Positions 51,772 to 61,384 are shown, counted from the stretch's first letter. The stretch is 64,000 bases of DNA from Thioalkalivibrio sp. ALJ12 (GCF_000378305.1 NZ_KB899539.1:405854-469853), one strand, 5' to 3'. A program made the numbers and translations. The notes: generated by a model not told the origin, from the sequence alone.

Positions 51772-52215
51772 ATGACGCGAACGATTGATGCCGAACTCCT
51801 GGCCCTCGCGATAGACGCCTCCAACGACGGTGTCGTAATCGCCGAACGCGAAGGCGATGACAACATCCTGATCTACGTCAATCGCGCCTTCGAAGAACTG
51901 ACCGGCTATCGCTCCGAGGAGATCCTCTACCGTGATTGCCGCTTCCTGCAGGGGGGCGATACCGATCAGGAGGCAATCGCCGAGATCCGAGCTTCAATCC
52001 AGGAGAACCGTCCCTGCCGCGTCACACTGCGCAACTACCGCAAGGATGGCTCGCAGTTCTGGAACGAGCTTTCGCTTACGCCGGTGTTCAACGACGAAGA
52101 CCATCTGACCTACTACATCGGTATCCAGAAAGACATCACGGCCCGGGTCGAGGCCGAGCAGCGCGCCGAGAAAGCCGAACAGAAGCTCAAGCAGACCGAG
52201 GCCCGCTCCGCCTGA
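51772..52215 (+). CDS. Short LOV-domain protein, candidate blue-light photoreceptor
   Basis: A 147-residue PAS/LOV protein. It has a short N-cap (1-14), a LOV core (about 15-122) and a C-terminal helix (about 123-147, VEAEQRAEKAEQKLKQTE) able to dimerise. The photoactive cysteine is Cys56 in RDCRFLQGGDTDQ; flavin-ring contacts Asn88 (NYRKDG), Asn98 (FWNEL) and Gln119 (YIGIQKDI) are present, as are CRFLQ and EIRASI arginines for the flavin phosphate. The residue before the cysteine is Asp55, where classical LOV domains have Asn. No effector domain is attached, as in Pseudomonas short LOV proteins. It is expressed separately from the upstream gene. Confidence 0.9.
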   Translation: MTRTIDAELLALAIDASNDGVVIAEREGDDNILIYVNRAFEELTGYRSEEILYRDCRFLQGGDTDQEAIAEIRASIQENRPCRVTLRNYRKDGSQFWNELSLTPVFNDEDHLTYYIGIQKDITARVEAEQRAEKAEQKLKQTEARSA

Positions 52216-52228
52216 GCGCGGCCACTCC

Positions 52229-53278
52229 CTAGGGGGTATCCGCTTTCGGTGCGCTGTCCATCAATGCGTCGATGACGCTGGTCGCGTACTCGCCGGGGCC
52301 AAGTTCCAGCTCAAGCCGCAGGTCATTCCCCTGCCACTCGAAACCGAGTGACCCCGGAAGCATGCGCAGGGCACGGCGTGCCGGCTTCACGCCCTGGGCC
52401 TCCAGACCCGACGCCAGGCTCTCGAAACGACCGGCACACTCTGCCTCCCGCGCACGCACATCGCCCGCCGTCAGTGGCTCGCCACGACCCCACAGCGGGC
52501 CCGTCGGGTGTATCACCCCCTCCGCCAGGCGTTGTTCGATATCAGCAGTCACCTCCGGGACGGCAAACACACTGCCGGAGCCTTGAAACGTCGCCACGTC
52601 ACCGGGCAGAAACCGTGCCCAGGAATCGTCGGCTACCCGTTCTGCCAGAACGGCATTGAAGATCGCGGAGCGCGCCGCAGAGAGCAGCAGGCTGCGCTGG
52701 TTGCGCCCCCGCGGCGCCCTCCCCCCGCTTAGCCACTGCTCGGCCTGTTCCAGGTTTCGGCGGCCAAACCGCTGCTGACCGAAGTAATTCGGGACCCCCT
52801 CCTCCCGGATACGCCGAAGGATCTGCCCCGCCATGTCCCGATCGCCCGCAACGTCCCGCAGCCAGACGACAAAACGGTTCCCCGCGAGGTGTCCGGTACG
52901 CAGCTTGCGCGAATGCCGCTCGGCCCGCAGCACTCGGGCCTCGCCCACAGCGTCCTTGCCCATGCGTTGTATCAAGGTCGCTGGATCTTGCCAGTCCGGT
53001 TCGGCAGCGGCCGTGCACTGCACGCTGAACCACTGCCGCGTCACGGCCTGCCGGTCCTTGCGCCCGGCATAGCTCACCTGGCCGCGCGGCACCCCGCAAG
53101 CCCGCGCCAGCGCGACGGCGACATCTTCGGTGTTGAGCAGCCGCTTTTCGATCTCCAGCCACAGGTGCTCGCCACTGCCTTCCGGTTCGGTCGCAGGAAG
53201 CTCGAATACGCAGAAATCTTCCGGGGCCTCTTTCATGCGCCCGGTAATCGGTGGCGACCATGGATATACCGGCGTCAT
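52229..53278 (-). CDS. truD: tRNA pseudouridine(13) synthase
   Basis: A 349-residue enzyme. The catalytic aspartate is in YAGRKDRQAVTRQWFSV; the EAPEDFCVFELP N-terminal segment and the insertion domain with GVPNYFGQQRFGRR are characteristic of TruD. It modifies U13 of tRNA(Glu). The start overlaps the tsaB stop by 4 bases. In E. coli truD lies with surE; here it is with tsaB. Confidence 0.96.
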   Translation of the reverse strand: MTPVYPWSPPITGRMKEAPEDFCVFELPATEPEGSGEHLWLEIEKRLLNTEDVAVALARACGVPRGQVSYAGRKDRQAVTRQWFSVQCTAAAEPDWQDPATLIQRMGKDAVGEARVLRAERHSRKLRTGHLAGNRFVVWLRDVAGDRDMAGQILRRIREEGVPNYFGQQRFGRRNLEQAEQWLSGGRAPRGRNQRSLLLSAARSAIFNAVLAERVADDSWARFLPGDVATFQGSGSVFAVPEVTADIEQRLAEGVIHPTGPLWGRGEPLTAGDVRAREAECAGRFESLASGLEAQGVKPARRALRMLPGSLGFEWQGNDLRLELELGPGEYATSVIDALMDSAPKADTP

Positions 53279-53976
53279 GTCTTCGCCCCTCGCGGACTGG
53301 GCGGCGCGGCAACGTTATCGCGCAGGTAAACCGGCTGCGCCTGTTCGGGCGGAATTGCCTCGCCCCGTGCCCATGCATCCACGGCCAGCATGGCCACCTC
53401 GCGCGCCCGCGGCAGTGCGTCCGGATAGAGCCGCTCCTCGCCCAATCCGCAGCGTTCGCCCAGTTCAGGATAGGCGGCAAAACCGGAACCGATGCCACGG
53501 TCGGGTGCGCCACGCCAGGCGGGGGATATCTGTCCGGGCGCCGCGACCTGTTCCGCCGCTGCCTGCGCACGCCCTTCGACGACCGTATTCAGACTCCAGT
53601 ACACCTCGCCCATGCGGGCGTCGAGGGCCGCAAGGATCTCGCCCGACGGTGAGTCGGGCCGTTCGCTGACCAGTTGCTGCGCAAGCGCCTGCAGGGTCGA
53701 TATCGGGAGCACCGGGCAATCCAGGGCGAAGGCCATGCCCTGTGCGACACCCAGCCCAAGGCGAACGCCGGTAAATGCCCCCGGTCCACGGCCGACGGCA
53801 ACGGCATCCAGGGACGAGCGTGCAATATCCGACCGCGCCAGCAGCTCCTCCACCTGCCGGAGTATCAGTTCGCCATGCTTGCGTGGGGCACGCACCTCGA
53901 CGCTTTCCAGGGCCCCATCCACCCACAACGCGGCGGAGCACATCTCGGTGCAGGTCTCGATGGCGATCAGTCGCAT
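53275..53976 (-). CDS. tsaB: tRNA t6A synthesis protein TsaB
   Basis: A 233-residue ASKHA-fold protein (YeaZ): LIAIETCTEMCSAALW at the start, HGELILRQVEELL, and VGRGPGAFTGVRLGLGVAQG. TsaB pairs with TsaD and TsaE to make N6-threonylcarbamoyladenosine on tRNA and has no catalytic centre of its own. It overlaps yoaA by 10 bases and truD by 4, giving a tRNA-modification pair behind the helicase. Confidence 0.96.
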   Translation of the reverse strand: MRLIAIETCTEMCSAALWVDGALESVEVRAPRKHGELILRQVEELLARSDIARSSLDAVAVGRGPGAFTGVRLGLGVAQGMAFALDCPVLPISTLQALAQQLVSERPDSPSGEILAALDARMGEVYWSLNTVVEGRAQAAAEQVAAPGQISPAWRGAPDRGIGSGFAAYPELGERCGLGEERLYPDALPRAREVAMLAVDAWARGEAIPPEQAQPVYLRDNVAAPPSPRGAKT

Positions 53977-56018
53977 TCGACACGCTCCCGTGCGGTCGCC
54001 AGAAACTGCAGAGCCGCGATCGGGTCCCGCGTCCGATAAAACGGTGGAAGGCTGGCCAGGAACCGGCGTCCATAGGACTTTCCGGTCAGCCGGGGATCAC
54101 AGATCGCAAGGATGCCGGAGTCATCCGCATCACGAATCAGGCGTCCAGCCCCCTGCTTCAGGGCCAGCACCGCCTGCGGCAGGCTGAACTCCATGAACGG
54201 CGAACGCCCTTCGGCCTCCAGGGCCTGCGCGCGGGCTTGCAGCACCGGGTCGTTTGGCGCCGCAAACGGCAGGCGGTCGATGATCACCACCGACAGCGCC
54301 TCCCCGCGGATATCGACGCCCTCCCAGAAGCTGTGGGCACCCAGCAACCAGGCGTTACCACTCTCGCGAAACCGTGCCAGCAGGTCGTTACGGGGCTGCT
54401 CGCCCTGTACCAGCAGTTCGCGATCGGGCAGCTCGGCCCGTAGCAGTGCCGCCGCCTCCTGCAGAGCACGATGGCTGGTGAACAGAAAAAACCCGCCGCC
54501 CGGGTTGTCACGCAGCAGAGGCCAGGCCCAGGCGACACAGGCGCGCGTGTATTCGGGGCTGTTCGGGTTGGGCAGCGGAGGCTGCGGATGCACCAGGCAG
54601 GCCTGCCGGGCAAAGTCGAAGGGGCTCTCCAGGCGTTCCTGGGCGACGTCCGCGGGCAGTCCCAGACGGCGCGAGGCATGGGTGAAGTCCTCTCCAACGG
54701 CCAGCGTAGCCGAGGTGAAGACCCAGGCAGCCGGGCGCGCGGCCCGCCGTTGCGCCAGCGGTCGCGCGGCATCCAGCGGCGTCCTGTGCAGGATCAGACT
54801 CTGCGCGAAGCGCTCCACCCAGGCTACGGTATCCGGCGTGTCCTCGCGCCAGGTCTGCAGACGTTCCCGCATCAGCAGTACCCGCCCCTGCACCTGCTCG
54901 AGGCCGGGTCCGCGCTCGGTGGCCGGGGCCAGCGCATCACTCAACCCGCAAAGGGCCTCGTCCAGCTCCTCGATCGACGGCTCCACCCGGCCCTTCTCGT
55001 TCACCACGTCCCAGGCGGCGCGCGGTTCCATGCCCTGTGTCGCGTCGAGCAGCTTCTTCGCCACAGTCTCAAGCTCGACCGCAGCCTCGCGGATCACCAC
55101 CATCTCCGGGGCGGCCTGCTCCTGCTCCCGGCGCACATCGCGCGCCAGGTCGCGCAACGCCCGGCTCCCCACGGCAACGCCGAAGAACGCTCCGGCGATC
55201 TCCGGCAGCTGATGGGCCTCGTCGACGATCACGGCATCCACCTCCGGCAGGAGCTCGCCGAAACCCTCTTCCTTCAGCGCCATATCGGCGAGCAGGAGGT
55301 GGTGATTCACGACCACGATTTCGGCGTCCTGCGCGCGCTTGCGCGCCTGCACCACGAAGCAGTCGTTGTATTGCGGACACTCGCTGCCCAGGCAGTTGTC
55401 GACGGTGGAGGTCACCTGCGGCCACAGGGGCGAGTCTTCGGCCAGGATGCCCGCTTGTCCCAGATCGCCCGTGGCATGGGTGCGCGCGAACTGCCGCAGC
55501 GCCTCGATAACGGGCATGCGCTCGCGCTGCGCGCTACGTTGCGTCTGGCCCCCGGCCTCGGCGGCCGCGAGTTCCAGGCGGTAATGGCACAGGTAGTTAG
55601 CGCGGCCCTTTAGCAGTGCGGTGCGCGGGCGATAGCCCAATGCTTCGCATACGGTCGGAAGATCCCGTTCGAAGAGCTGGTCCTGCAGCGTCTTGGTGCC
55701 CGTCGACACCAGGGCCTTGCGGCGTGACTGGAGGACCGGCACCAGATACGCAAAGGTCTTGCCCACCCCTGTGGCGGCCTCCACGAGCAATGCAGTCGGG
55801 GCCTGCCCCAGGGCCAACTCCACGGCCGCCGCCATGCGCTGCTGCGGCTCGCGCGGGCGAAACCCGTGCAGTGCCTCGGCCAGATCGCCGCCGGGGCTCA
55901 GCGCGCGCACGGCCGCCGACCCGGATGGGGCCGTCGCGGGTGATTCGGCGGACTTAGACAACGCCGGTTTCCAGCCTCTGAATGGCCTCCTGGGCCTCCC
56001 GGACGCCTTCTTCGTCAC
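53967..56018 (-). CDS. yoaA: DinG-family ATP-dependent helicase, YoaA-like
   Basis: A 683-residue (longest form) iron-sulfur superfamily 2 helicase. Motif I is EAATGVGKTFAYLVP; the 4Fe-4S cysteines are in YLCHYRLE and NCLGSECPQYNDCF; the DEAH box is VIVDEAHQLPE; GAHSFWEGVDIRG and the final GRLIRDADDSG box (motif VI) follow. YoaA works with DNA polymerase III subunits on damaged forks. The true start is uncertain: GTG 56018 gives the full form and overlaps the TPR gene by 65 bases; TTG 55961 or GTG 55910 would remove the basic N-terminal tail. Confidence 0.92.
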   Translation of the reverse strand: MTKKASGRPRRPFRGWKPALSKSAESPATAPSGSAAVRALSPGGDLAEALHGFRPREPQQRMAAAVELALGQAPTALLVEAATGVGKTFAYLVPVLQSRRKALVSTGTKTLQDQLFERDLPTVCEALGYRPRTALLKGRANYLCHYRLELAAAEAGGQTQRSAQRERMPVIEALRQFARTHATGDLGQAGILAEDSPLWPQVTSTVDNCLGSECPQYNDCFVVQARKRAQDAEIVVVNHHLLLADMALKEEGFGELLPEVDAVIVDEAHQLPEIAGAFFGVAVGSRALRDLARDVRREQEQAAPEMVVIREAAVELETVAKKLLDATQGMEPRAAWDVVNEKGRVEPSIEELDEALCGLSDALAPATERGPGLEQVQGRVLLMRERLQTWREDTPDTVAWVERFAQSLILHRTPLDAARPLAQRRAARPAAWVFTSATLAVGEDFTHASRRLGLPADVAQERLESPFDFARQACLVHPQPPLPNPNSPEYTRACVAWAWPLLRDNPGGGFFLFTSHRALQEAAALLRAELPDRELLVQGEQPRNDLLARFRESGNAWLLGAHSFWEGVDIRGEALSVVIIDRLPFAAPNDPVLQARAQALEAEGRSPFMEFSLPQAVLALKQGAGRLIRDADDSGILAICDPRLTGKSYGRRFLASLPPFYRTRDPIAALQFLATARERVECD

Positions 56019-56502
56019 CCATCGCCTCGCGCGCGGCCTTGATCACACGCCAGTTCTCCAGAGCAAGCGAGCGATCCCGTTCGCCGCCCAGTTGCAGCGA
56101 GCGCCCTGCCAGACGGTCCGCCTGCGGGTAATTGCCCTGCTCCAGCCGGATGTGGGCCATCTGATGCCACAGCGAGGCATCGCGCGGCGCAATCCGCAGC
56201 GCACGCTCCAGCTGCTGGGCGGCGCGCTCGAGGTTCCCCTCGCTGCGCGAGCCTTCAGCCTGCTCGGCCAGGGCCAGCGCGGCCGACGGCGTGGCGTCCG
56301 GCTCCGCCGCCGGTTCAGGCTCGCGCGACTCCTCGTGCGGGATCGCCTCAGGCTCCGGTGCCTCGGCCGCCGGCGGCTGCTCGGGGGCCGGGGCCCGTGT
56401 CTCCGGCACCGCACAGGCCGCCAGAAACAGCACCGTCAGCAGTGCGGCGACCGGGCGAGGTCGAAACGGCAGGCTCGAGCGTAAGGAGGTGGTTGAAGTC
56501 AT
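55954..56502 (-). CDS. TPR-repeat lipoprotein
   Basis: A 182-residue exported protein with a lipobox (LLTVLFLAAC near residue 30), a Pro/Glu/Ala-rich spacer (about 33-75), then TPR-like repeats (about 75-150: LEQGNYPQADRLAGRSLQLG and ERAAQQLERALRIAPRD). It is predicted to sit on the periplasmic face of the outer or inner membrane. The start overlaps the mrcB stop as ATGA at 56502. LpoB-like regulation of PBP1b is a possible role from position only; it is not LpoB by sequence style. Confidence 0.82.
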   Translation of the reverse strand: MTSTTSLRSSLPFRPRPVAALLTVLFLAACAVPETRAPAPEQPPAAEAPEPEAIPHEESREPEPAAEPDATPSAALALAEQAEGSRSEGNLERAAQQLERALRIAPRDASLWHQMAHIRLEQGNYPQADRLAGRSLQLGGERDRSLALENWRVIKAAREAMGDEEGVREAQEAIQRLETGVV

Positions 56503-58844
56503 CAGCGGAACAATCTCTCGAAAAAGCCCCGCTCATCCGGGGTACGGCCCGTGTCGCAGTCGGCACGGCTCTCGGGGATGGAATTCTGCCAGAACGGGAG
56601 CGTTTTCACCGCCTCGCAGGCATGGTCGTCCTGCTCGACACGGAGCCCGGACTTCAGGTCAATCGCCTGATAGGCAATCTCCGGATGACGGTCGAGGCGC
56701 AGCGACTGGGCGCCGAGACCTGCCATTATGTCCGCCCAGATGGGGGCGGCGGCCGCCCCTCCGGTCAGGCCGGTCGCCTCGTTGTCGTCCATCCCCAGCC
56801 AGACCACCGTGACATGGCGATCATCGAACCCGGCGAACCAGCTGTCGCGGAAGTTGTTCGTGGTGCCGGTCTTGCCGGCCACGACGCGCCCCGGGAGGCG
56901 CTGGCTGATCTGCCGCCCGGTCCCCTCGGTAGTCACATCATGCAGGGCGTGGGTCAGCAGGCTGACCGCCCCATCGGGTACGGCACCGCGCAATTCCAGC
57001 CCGTAGTGGGACAGGACCTCGTCCTCGAGATCGAGGACATCGCGAATCGCGCGGGTGCCGGTCGCATAGCCGCCATTGGCAAGCGCCTGGTACAGCCCGG
57101 CCACCTCCAGTGGCGACAACTCGATCGCCCCGAGGGCCAGCGAGGGCAACGGCGCCGGGGTGCGCTGCAAGCCGAGCGTCTGCAGCACGTCGATCAGCTG
57201 CGAAATACCGATCTCTTCGGCCAGCTGGACCGTGGCGACGTTGTAGGACTGGACCAGTGCCTCCCACGCCGTCACGTCGCCGCGGTGCTCGCGATCGAAG
57301 TTGCGCGGCGTCCAGGGTTCGCCATGCGGCAGCTGGATGGTCATTGGGCTGTCATCCAGCAGACTTGCTAGCGTATAGCGCCCGGGTTGCGTGAGCGCGG
57401 CCAGATAGACGAAGGGCTTGAGTACCGACCCGACCTGACGTTGCGCCTCGACCGCCCGGTTATAGCCGGGATACTGCGGATCGCGGTCCCCGACCACCGC
57501 GAGCACTTCCCCCGCCTGGGGATCCGTCACAACGGCAGCCGCCTGCAGGCGCTCCAGGCTGGACCCGCGCTGCTCGATCACCCGATCCACACCTGCCTTC
57601 ACGCGCTCCTCCAGCGTGAGCTGCACGACCGGGTCCATCGTGGTGAAGATGCGTAGCCCCTCGCTGCGCAGATCTTCGTCCGCGTAGTCAGCGCGCAACT
57701 CGCGGCGCACCATGTCGAGAAACGCCGGGAATCGGCTGCGGCCCTGTGGCACCACGGGGGTTACATCGAGTTCAGTATCGAGCGCGGCCTCGACCTGGTC
57801 GGCATCGGCCAGCCCGGTCTCCAGCATCGCCCGCAGCACCTGATCACGGCGCGCCTCGGCACGCTGGGGGTGACGCCGGGGGTCGTAGTAGCTGGCACCG
57901 CGGGCGAGCCCTACCAGAAGCGCCAACTGGTCCAGGCGGAGTTCGTTCAGCGGACGTTGATAGTAGAACTGGGACGCCTGGCCGAATCCGTGAATCGCGC
58001 GCTCGCCCGACTGGCCCAGGTAGACCTCGTTGATATAGGCCTCGAGGATCTCGCGCTTGGAATAGCGTCGCTCCAGCAACAAGGCCATGACCGCCTCGTT
58101 CGCCTTGCGCGCCAGGGTCTGGTCCCGTGTCAGGTAGAAGTTCTTGACCAGCTGCTGCGTCAGCGTGCTGCCACCCTGCACCGTCCGCCCCGCGCGCAGA
58201 TTCGCCATGGCGGCCCGGGCAATCCCCGCCGGGTCCACCCCGCGGTGCGACATGAAGCGACGATCCTCAATTGCGAGCAGTGCACCGATCAATTCACGTG
58301 GCACCTCGTCTATGGCCACGAGGATGCGATCCTGGCCATGGGTCGGGTAGATGCTCCCGATCAGCAAGGGCTCGACCCGCATCAGATCGACGCGCTCTCC
58401 GTTCCCCTGCTCCTGGACGGACTGCACCCTTCCACCTGAGAAATCCACCCGCACCGAATGGGCCGGTTCCGGACCGTCGCCGAAGGTGAACGGGCGCGTG
58501 GTAAACGACACCCGGTTGCCGTCCACGCGATACTCGCCCGGGCCACTTCCCTGTGCGCTACTGCGGTAGTTCAGTGTCTCCAGTTCGGTTTCCAACGCCT
58601 GGGGCGTTAGCGCCCGACCCTCGTACAGCTCCAGCGGTCGCGCGTAGACGCGCGCCGGCAAGGCCCAGCGCTGGCCTTCGAAGCGCTCGCGAATCTCCTG
58701 ATCGAGCGAGACGACATAGATCGCCCCAACCCCGACGCCGGCCAGCACCAGACCGGCGAACAGCCACACCCCGGCACCAAAGAAACGGCGCAGGCCTCCG
58801 GATCGGCCACCTCGGCGGGAACGGGTCGTACGTTTTCGGGGCAT
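56502..58844 (-). CDS. mrcB: Bifunctional penicillin-binding protein 1B
   Basis: A 780-residue class A PBP. A basic cytoplasmic head (1-20) and one membrane helix (about 21-44) precede a UB2H-like region, then the GT51 glycosyltransferase with EDRRFMSHRGVDP (catalytic Glu193) and GGSTLTQQLVKN, and the transpeptidase with GSVLKP (SxxK), SYN and GKTGTT. It polymerises and cross-links murein. The ATG at 58844 was chosen because residues before it lack homology and 76 more codons would enter the divergent promoter region. Confidence 0.97.
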   Translation of the reverse strand: MPRKRTTRSRRGGRSGGLRRFFGAGVWLFAGLVLAGVGVGAIYVVSLDQEIRERFEGQRWALPARVYARPLELYEGRALTPQALETELETLNYRSSAQGSGPGEYRVDGNRVSFTTRPFTFGDGPEPAHSVRVDFSGGRVQSVQEQGNGERVDLMRVEPLLIGSIYPTHGQDRILVAIDEVPRELIGALLAIEDRRFMSHRGVDPAGIARAAMANLRAGRTVQGGSTLTQQLVKNFYLTRDQTLARKANEAVMALLLERRYSKREILEAYINEVYLGQSGERAIHGFGQASQFYYQRPLNELRLDQLALLVGLARGASYYDPRRHPQRAEARRDQVLRAMLETGLADADQVEAALDTELDVTPVVPQGRSRFPAFLDMVRRELRADYADEDLRSEGLRIFTTMDPVVQLTLEERVKAGVDRVIEQRGSSLERLQAAAVVTDPQAGEVLAVVGDRDPQYPGYNRAVEAQRQVGSVLKPFVYLAALTQPGRYTLASLLDDSPMTIQLPHGEPWTPRNFDREHRGDVTAWEALVQSYNVATVQLAEEIGISQLIDVLQTLGLQRTPAPLPSLALGAIELSPLEVAGLYQALANGGYATGTRAIRDVLDLEDEVLSHYGLELRGAVPDGAVSLLTHALHDVTTEGTGRQISQRLPGRVVAGKTGTTNNFRDSWFAGFDDRHVTVVWLGMDDNEATGLTGGAAAAPIWADIMAGLGAQSLRLDRHPEIAYQAIDLKSGLRVEQDDHACEAVKTLPFWQNSIPESRADCDTGRTPDERGFFERLFR

Positions 58845-58996
58845 GAGGGCTTCTGGAAGCGGCACAAGGAAAGGGATCAGTCCCAATGTTAACCTGACCG
58901 GGAACAGCAGACATGCCGCAAATGCCGCGTTTCCGGGAACGAATCGGCACAAAACCCGTCCACCCGATCGCGATCTGCCAATCCCATGGAGGCGTG

Positions 58997-60559
58997 ATGA
59001 GCGCGCTGGAACAACACCAACAACAACTGCAGGCCCTGATTGCGACACTGGGATTCCCGGAGCCCACACCACCGAAAGATCAGGTACAGCGCATCGAGAC
59101 CCACATCTCGACCGTCATTCTCGCCGGTGACTATGCCTACAAATTCAAGAAGCCACTCGCACTGGGATTCCTGGACTTCTCCACGCTCGACGCGCGCCAG
59201 CACTTCTGTGAAACCGAGTTGAAGGTGAATCGCCGCCTCGCCCCGCAAATCTATCTCGATGTGGTGACCCTGAACGGAGATGCCTCGGCTCCCCGCATCA
59301 ATGGCGAAGGCCCGATCCTCGACTACGCCGTATGCATGCGCCGATTCGATCGCCGCAAGCAACTGGATAACCTGCTGGACCAGGGCCAGTTGCCCACCGA
59401 GGCCATGGAGGCACTGGGCCACTACATCGCTGCCTTTCACGAGCGCACCGAGCGCGCCGGCGCCGACTCGCCCCATGGCACCCCGGAAGCGGCAACCCAG
59501 CCCATGCTCGACAACTTCCCGGCCCTGGGCGAAGCGATCCATGGCGAGGTCGACAGGGCCCGGCTCACGGCGCTGGAGCGCTGGACCCGGAACGAAATCG
59601 AACGCCTGGGCCCGCTTCTCGAATCACGCCACCGCGAGGGCTTCATCCGCCACGGGCATGGCGACCTGCACCTGGGCAACATCGTGTATGTCGACGATCC
59701 GGAAAACGGCGAGACCCTGGCGGCGTTTGATGCGATCGAGTTCGATCCCGAGTTGCGCTGGATCGACGTGATCTCCGAGATCGCGTTCACCACCATGGAC
59801 CTGCTGGCACGCAAGGCCCGGGCGCATGCCTGGCGCTTGCTGAATGCCTACCTGGACGGTCGTGACGACATCGCCGGGCTCCGGCTGCTGCCCCTTTATC
59901 AGGTCTATCGCGCTCTGATCCGCGCCAAGGTGCAGGGCATCCACGCGCAGGAGTCGCATCTCCCCTCGGACGAACAGGCGGCCCACCGCGCCGAAATGGG
60001 GCGCTATCTCGCACTCGCCGAACGCCTGACCGAGCCGTCTGCGCCGCGCCTGGTGCTGATGCATGGCGTATCCGGCAGCGGCAAGACCGTGATCAGCACG
60101 CAGATCGTTGAGGCCCTCGGGGCGCTGCGGCTGCGCTCCGATATCGAGCGCAAGCGCATGGGCGACGCGGTCTCCTACAGCGAAGAGGCTCGCGGGCAGA
60201 TCTACGACCACCTGCGCGCCCGCGCGGACACCCTGCTGGCGCTGGGGCACACCGTGATCGTCGACGCGACCTTCCTGACCCGTGCCCAGCGGGCACCCTT
60301 CCAGCAGCTCGCTACCCGGCACCAGGCGGGGTTTGCAGTCGTCGCCTGCCACGCCAGCGATCGCGTCCTGCAGGAACGCCTCGAGCAACGCTCTGCGGCC
60401 GGTAAGGATGCGTCCGATGCCGACTACCAGGTGATGCAGCAGCAACGCCCGCAGCAGGAATGGCCGACCGGAGCGGAGGGCGTCGTGGAGGTTGCCCCGG
60501 AACAGCCGCTGGATACCGATGCCCTGGCACGCCAGCTTCTGCAACCGGTTTCCGCCTAA
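58997..60559 (+). CDS. Fused aminoglycoside-phosphotransferase-like and P-loop kinase protein
   Basis: A 520-residue protein joining two kinase folds. Residues about 30-330 resemble the APH/ChoK phosphotransferase fold: GDYAYKFKKPL (ATP-binding Lys), HGHGDLHLGNIV (catalytic Asp about 222) and FDAIEFDPELRWIDVISEIA. Residues about 350-510 are a gluconate-kinase-like P-loop ATPase: GVSGSGKTVIS (about 357), SDIERKRMGD and DATFLTRAQR. The start at 58997 has GGAGG just upstream. The substrate is unknown; the family is widespread but uncharacterised. It is divergent from mrcB. Confidence 0.9.
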   Translation: MSALEQHQQQLQALIATLGFPEPTPPKDQVQRIETHISTVILAGDYAYKFKKPLALGFLDFSTLDARQHFCETELKVNRRLAPQIYLDVVTLNGDASAPRINGEGPILDYAVCMRRFDRRKQLDNLLDQGQLPTEAMEALGHYIAAFHERTERAGADSPHGTPEAATQPMLDNFPALGEAIHGEVDRARLTALERWTRNEIERLGPLLESRHREGFIRHGHGDLHLGNIVYVDDPENGETLAAFDAIEFDPELRWIDVISEIAFTTMDLLARKARAHAWRLLNAYLDGRDDIAGLRLLPLYQVYRALIRAKVQGIHAQESHLPSDEQAAHRAEMGRYLALAERLTEPSAPRLVLMHGVSGSGKTVISTQIVEALGALRLRSDIERKRMGDAVSYSEEARGQIYDHLRARADTLLALGHTVIVDATFLTRAQRAPFQQLATRHQAGFAVVACHASDRVLQERLEQRSAAGKDASDADYQVMQQQRPQQEWPTGAEGVVEVAPEQPLDTDALARQLLQPVSA

Positions 60560-60604
60560 TTGTCCGCGTACGTGCCAAAATACAGCCTGACACAACATCT
60601 GCGA

Positions 60605-61384
60605 ATGCCTATGTCCCGTACCCTCGCCCTACTCCCGGCTGCCTGTCTGATTGTCCTGGCGACCGCCCTGCCGGCCCAGGCTGACGCCCTTTTGCACTAC
60701 ATCGACGACGAAGGGCTCGAGAGCCAGATCCTCGTGCGCGATCACATGATCCGCATGGAGCTGAACGAGGCGATCAGCGGAACTTCCGGGTACATGCTGT
60801 TCGACGCGCGCAACGACCAGCTCACCGTCGTGGATGACGACGAGCAGACCTATCTGCCGTTGACGCGCGAGGTGATGGATCAACAGATCCAGGCGATGAC
60901 CGACATGGTCAGCGACCTGCGCCGCCAGATGGACCAGCTCCCCCCGGACGTTCGCGATCAGCTCAAACAGCAGCTTGGGATCGGCCCCGAGGGGTTCGAG
61001 GCCGAAATCAGTACCCGCGAGACCAATGAGCAACGCGAGATCGGGGACTTTGTCTGCAGCGAAATCGAAGTGCTGATCGATGACCGCCCCCAGAGCACCG
61101 TTTGCGTCGCCGACGCGCAATCCTTGGGCCTGGAGGCGTCCGATTTTCAGACCCTCGGGGCCTTGATGGATCGCCTCTATGAGCTGTCCTTGCGCGCCCT
61201 TGAGGCCGGAGGCCCCATGGCCTCCCAGATGGGGGCGTCGCTCCTTCCCCGTGTGGAGGGCATCCCTCTCGAGGTCCGCGAACACGATGGCGTCACGACC
61301 CGACTGGCAGGGCTGTCGACGGACGCCCTTAGCGAGGCCTTGTTCCAGGTACCGGAAAGCTATGAAGAAACCGAAATGTTCTAG
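60605..61384 (+). CDS. Exported protein, DUF4412-like
   Basis: A 259-residue periplasmic protein with a signal peptide (LALLPAACLIVLATALPAQA, cleavage after AQA). The mature part has YMLFDARNDQLTVVDDDEQT followed by a helical region and a beta-rich end, resembling DUF4412 proteins that are distantly related to outer-membrane lipoprotein carriers. Two ATGs (60605 and 60611) are possible; the earlier is shown. It overlaps the next gene by 23 bases, so the pair is coupled. No function is assigned. Confidence 0.75.
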   Translation: MPMSRTLALLPAACLIVLATALPAQADALLHYIDDEGLESQILVRDHMIRMELNEAISGTSGYMLFDARNDQLTVVDDDEQTYLPLTREVMDQQIQAMTDMVSDLRRQMDQLPPDVRDQLKQQLGIGPEGFEAEISTRETNEQREIGDFVCSEIEVLIDDRPQSTVCVADAQSLGLEASDFQTLGALMDRLYELSLRALEAGGPMASQMGASLLPRVEGIPLEVREHDGVTTRLAGLSTDALSEALFQVPESYEETEMF

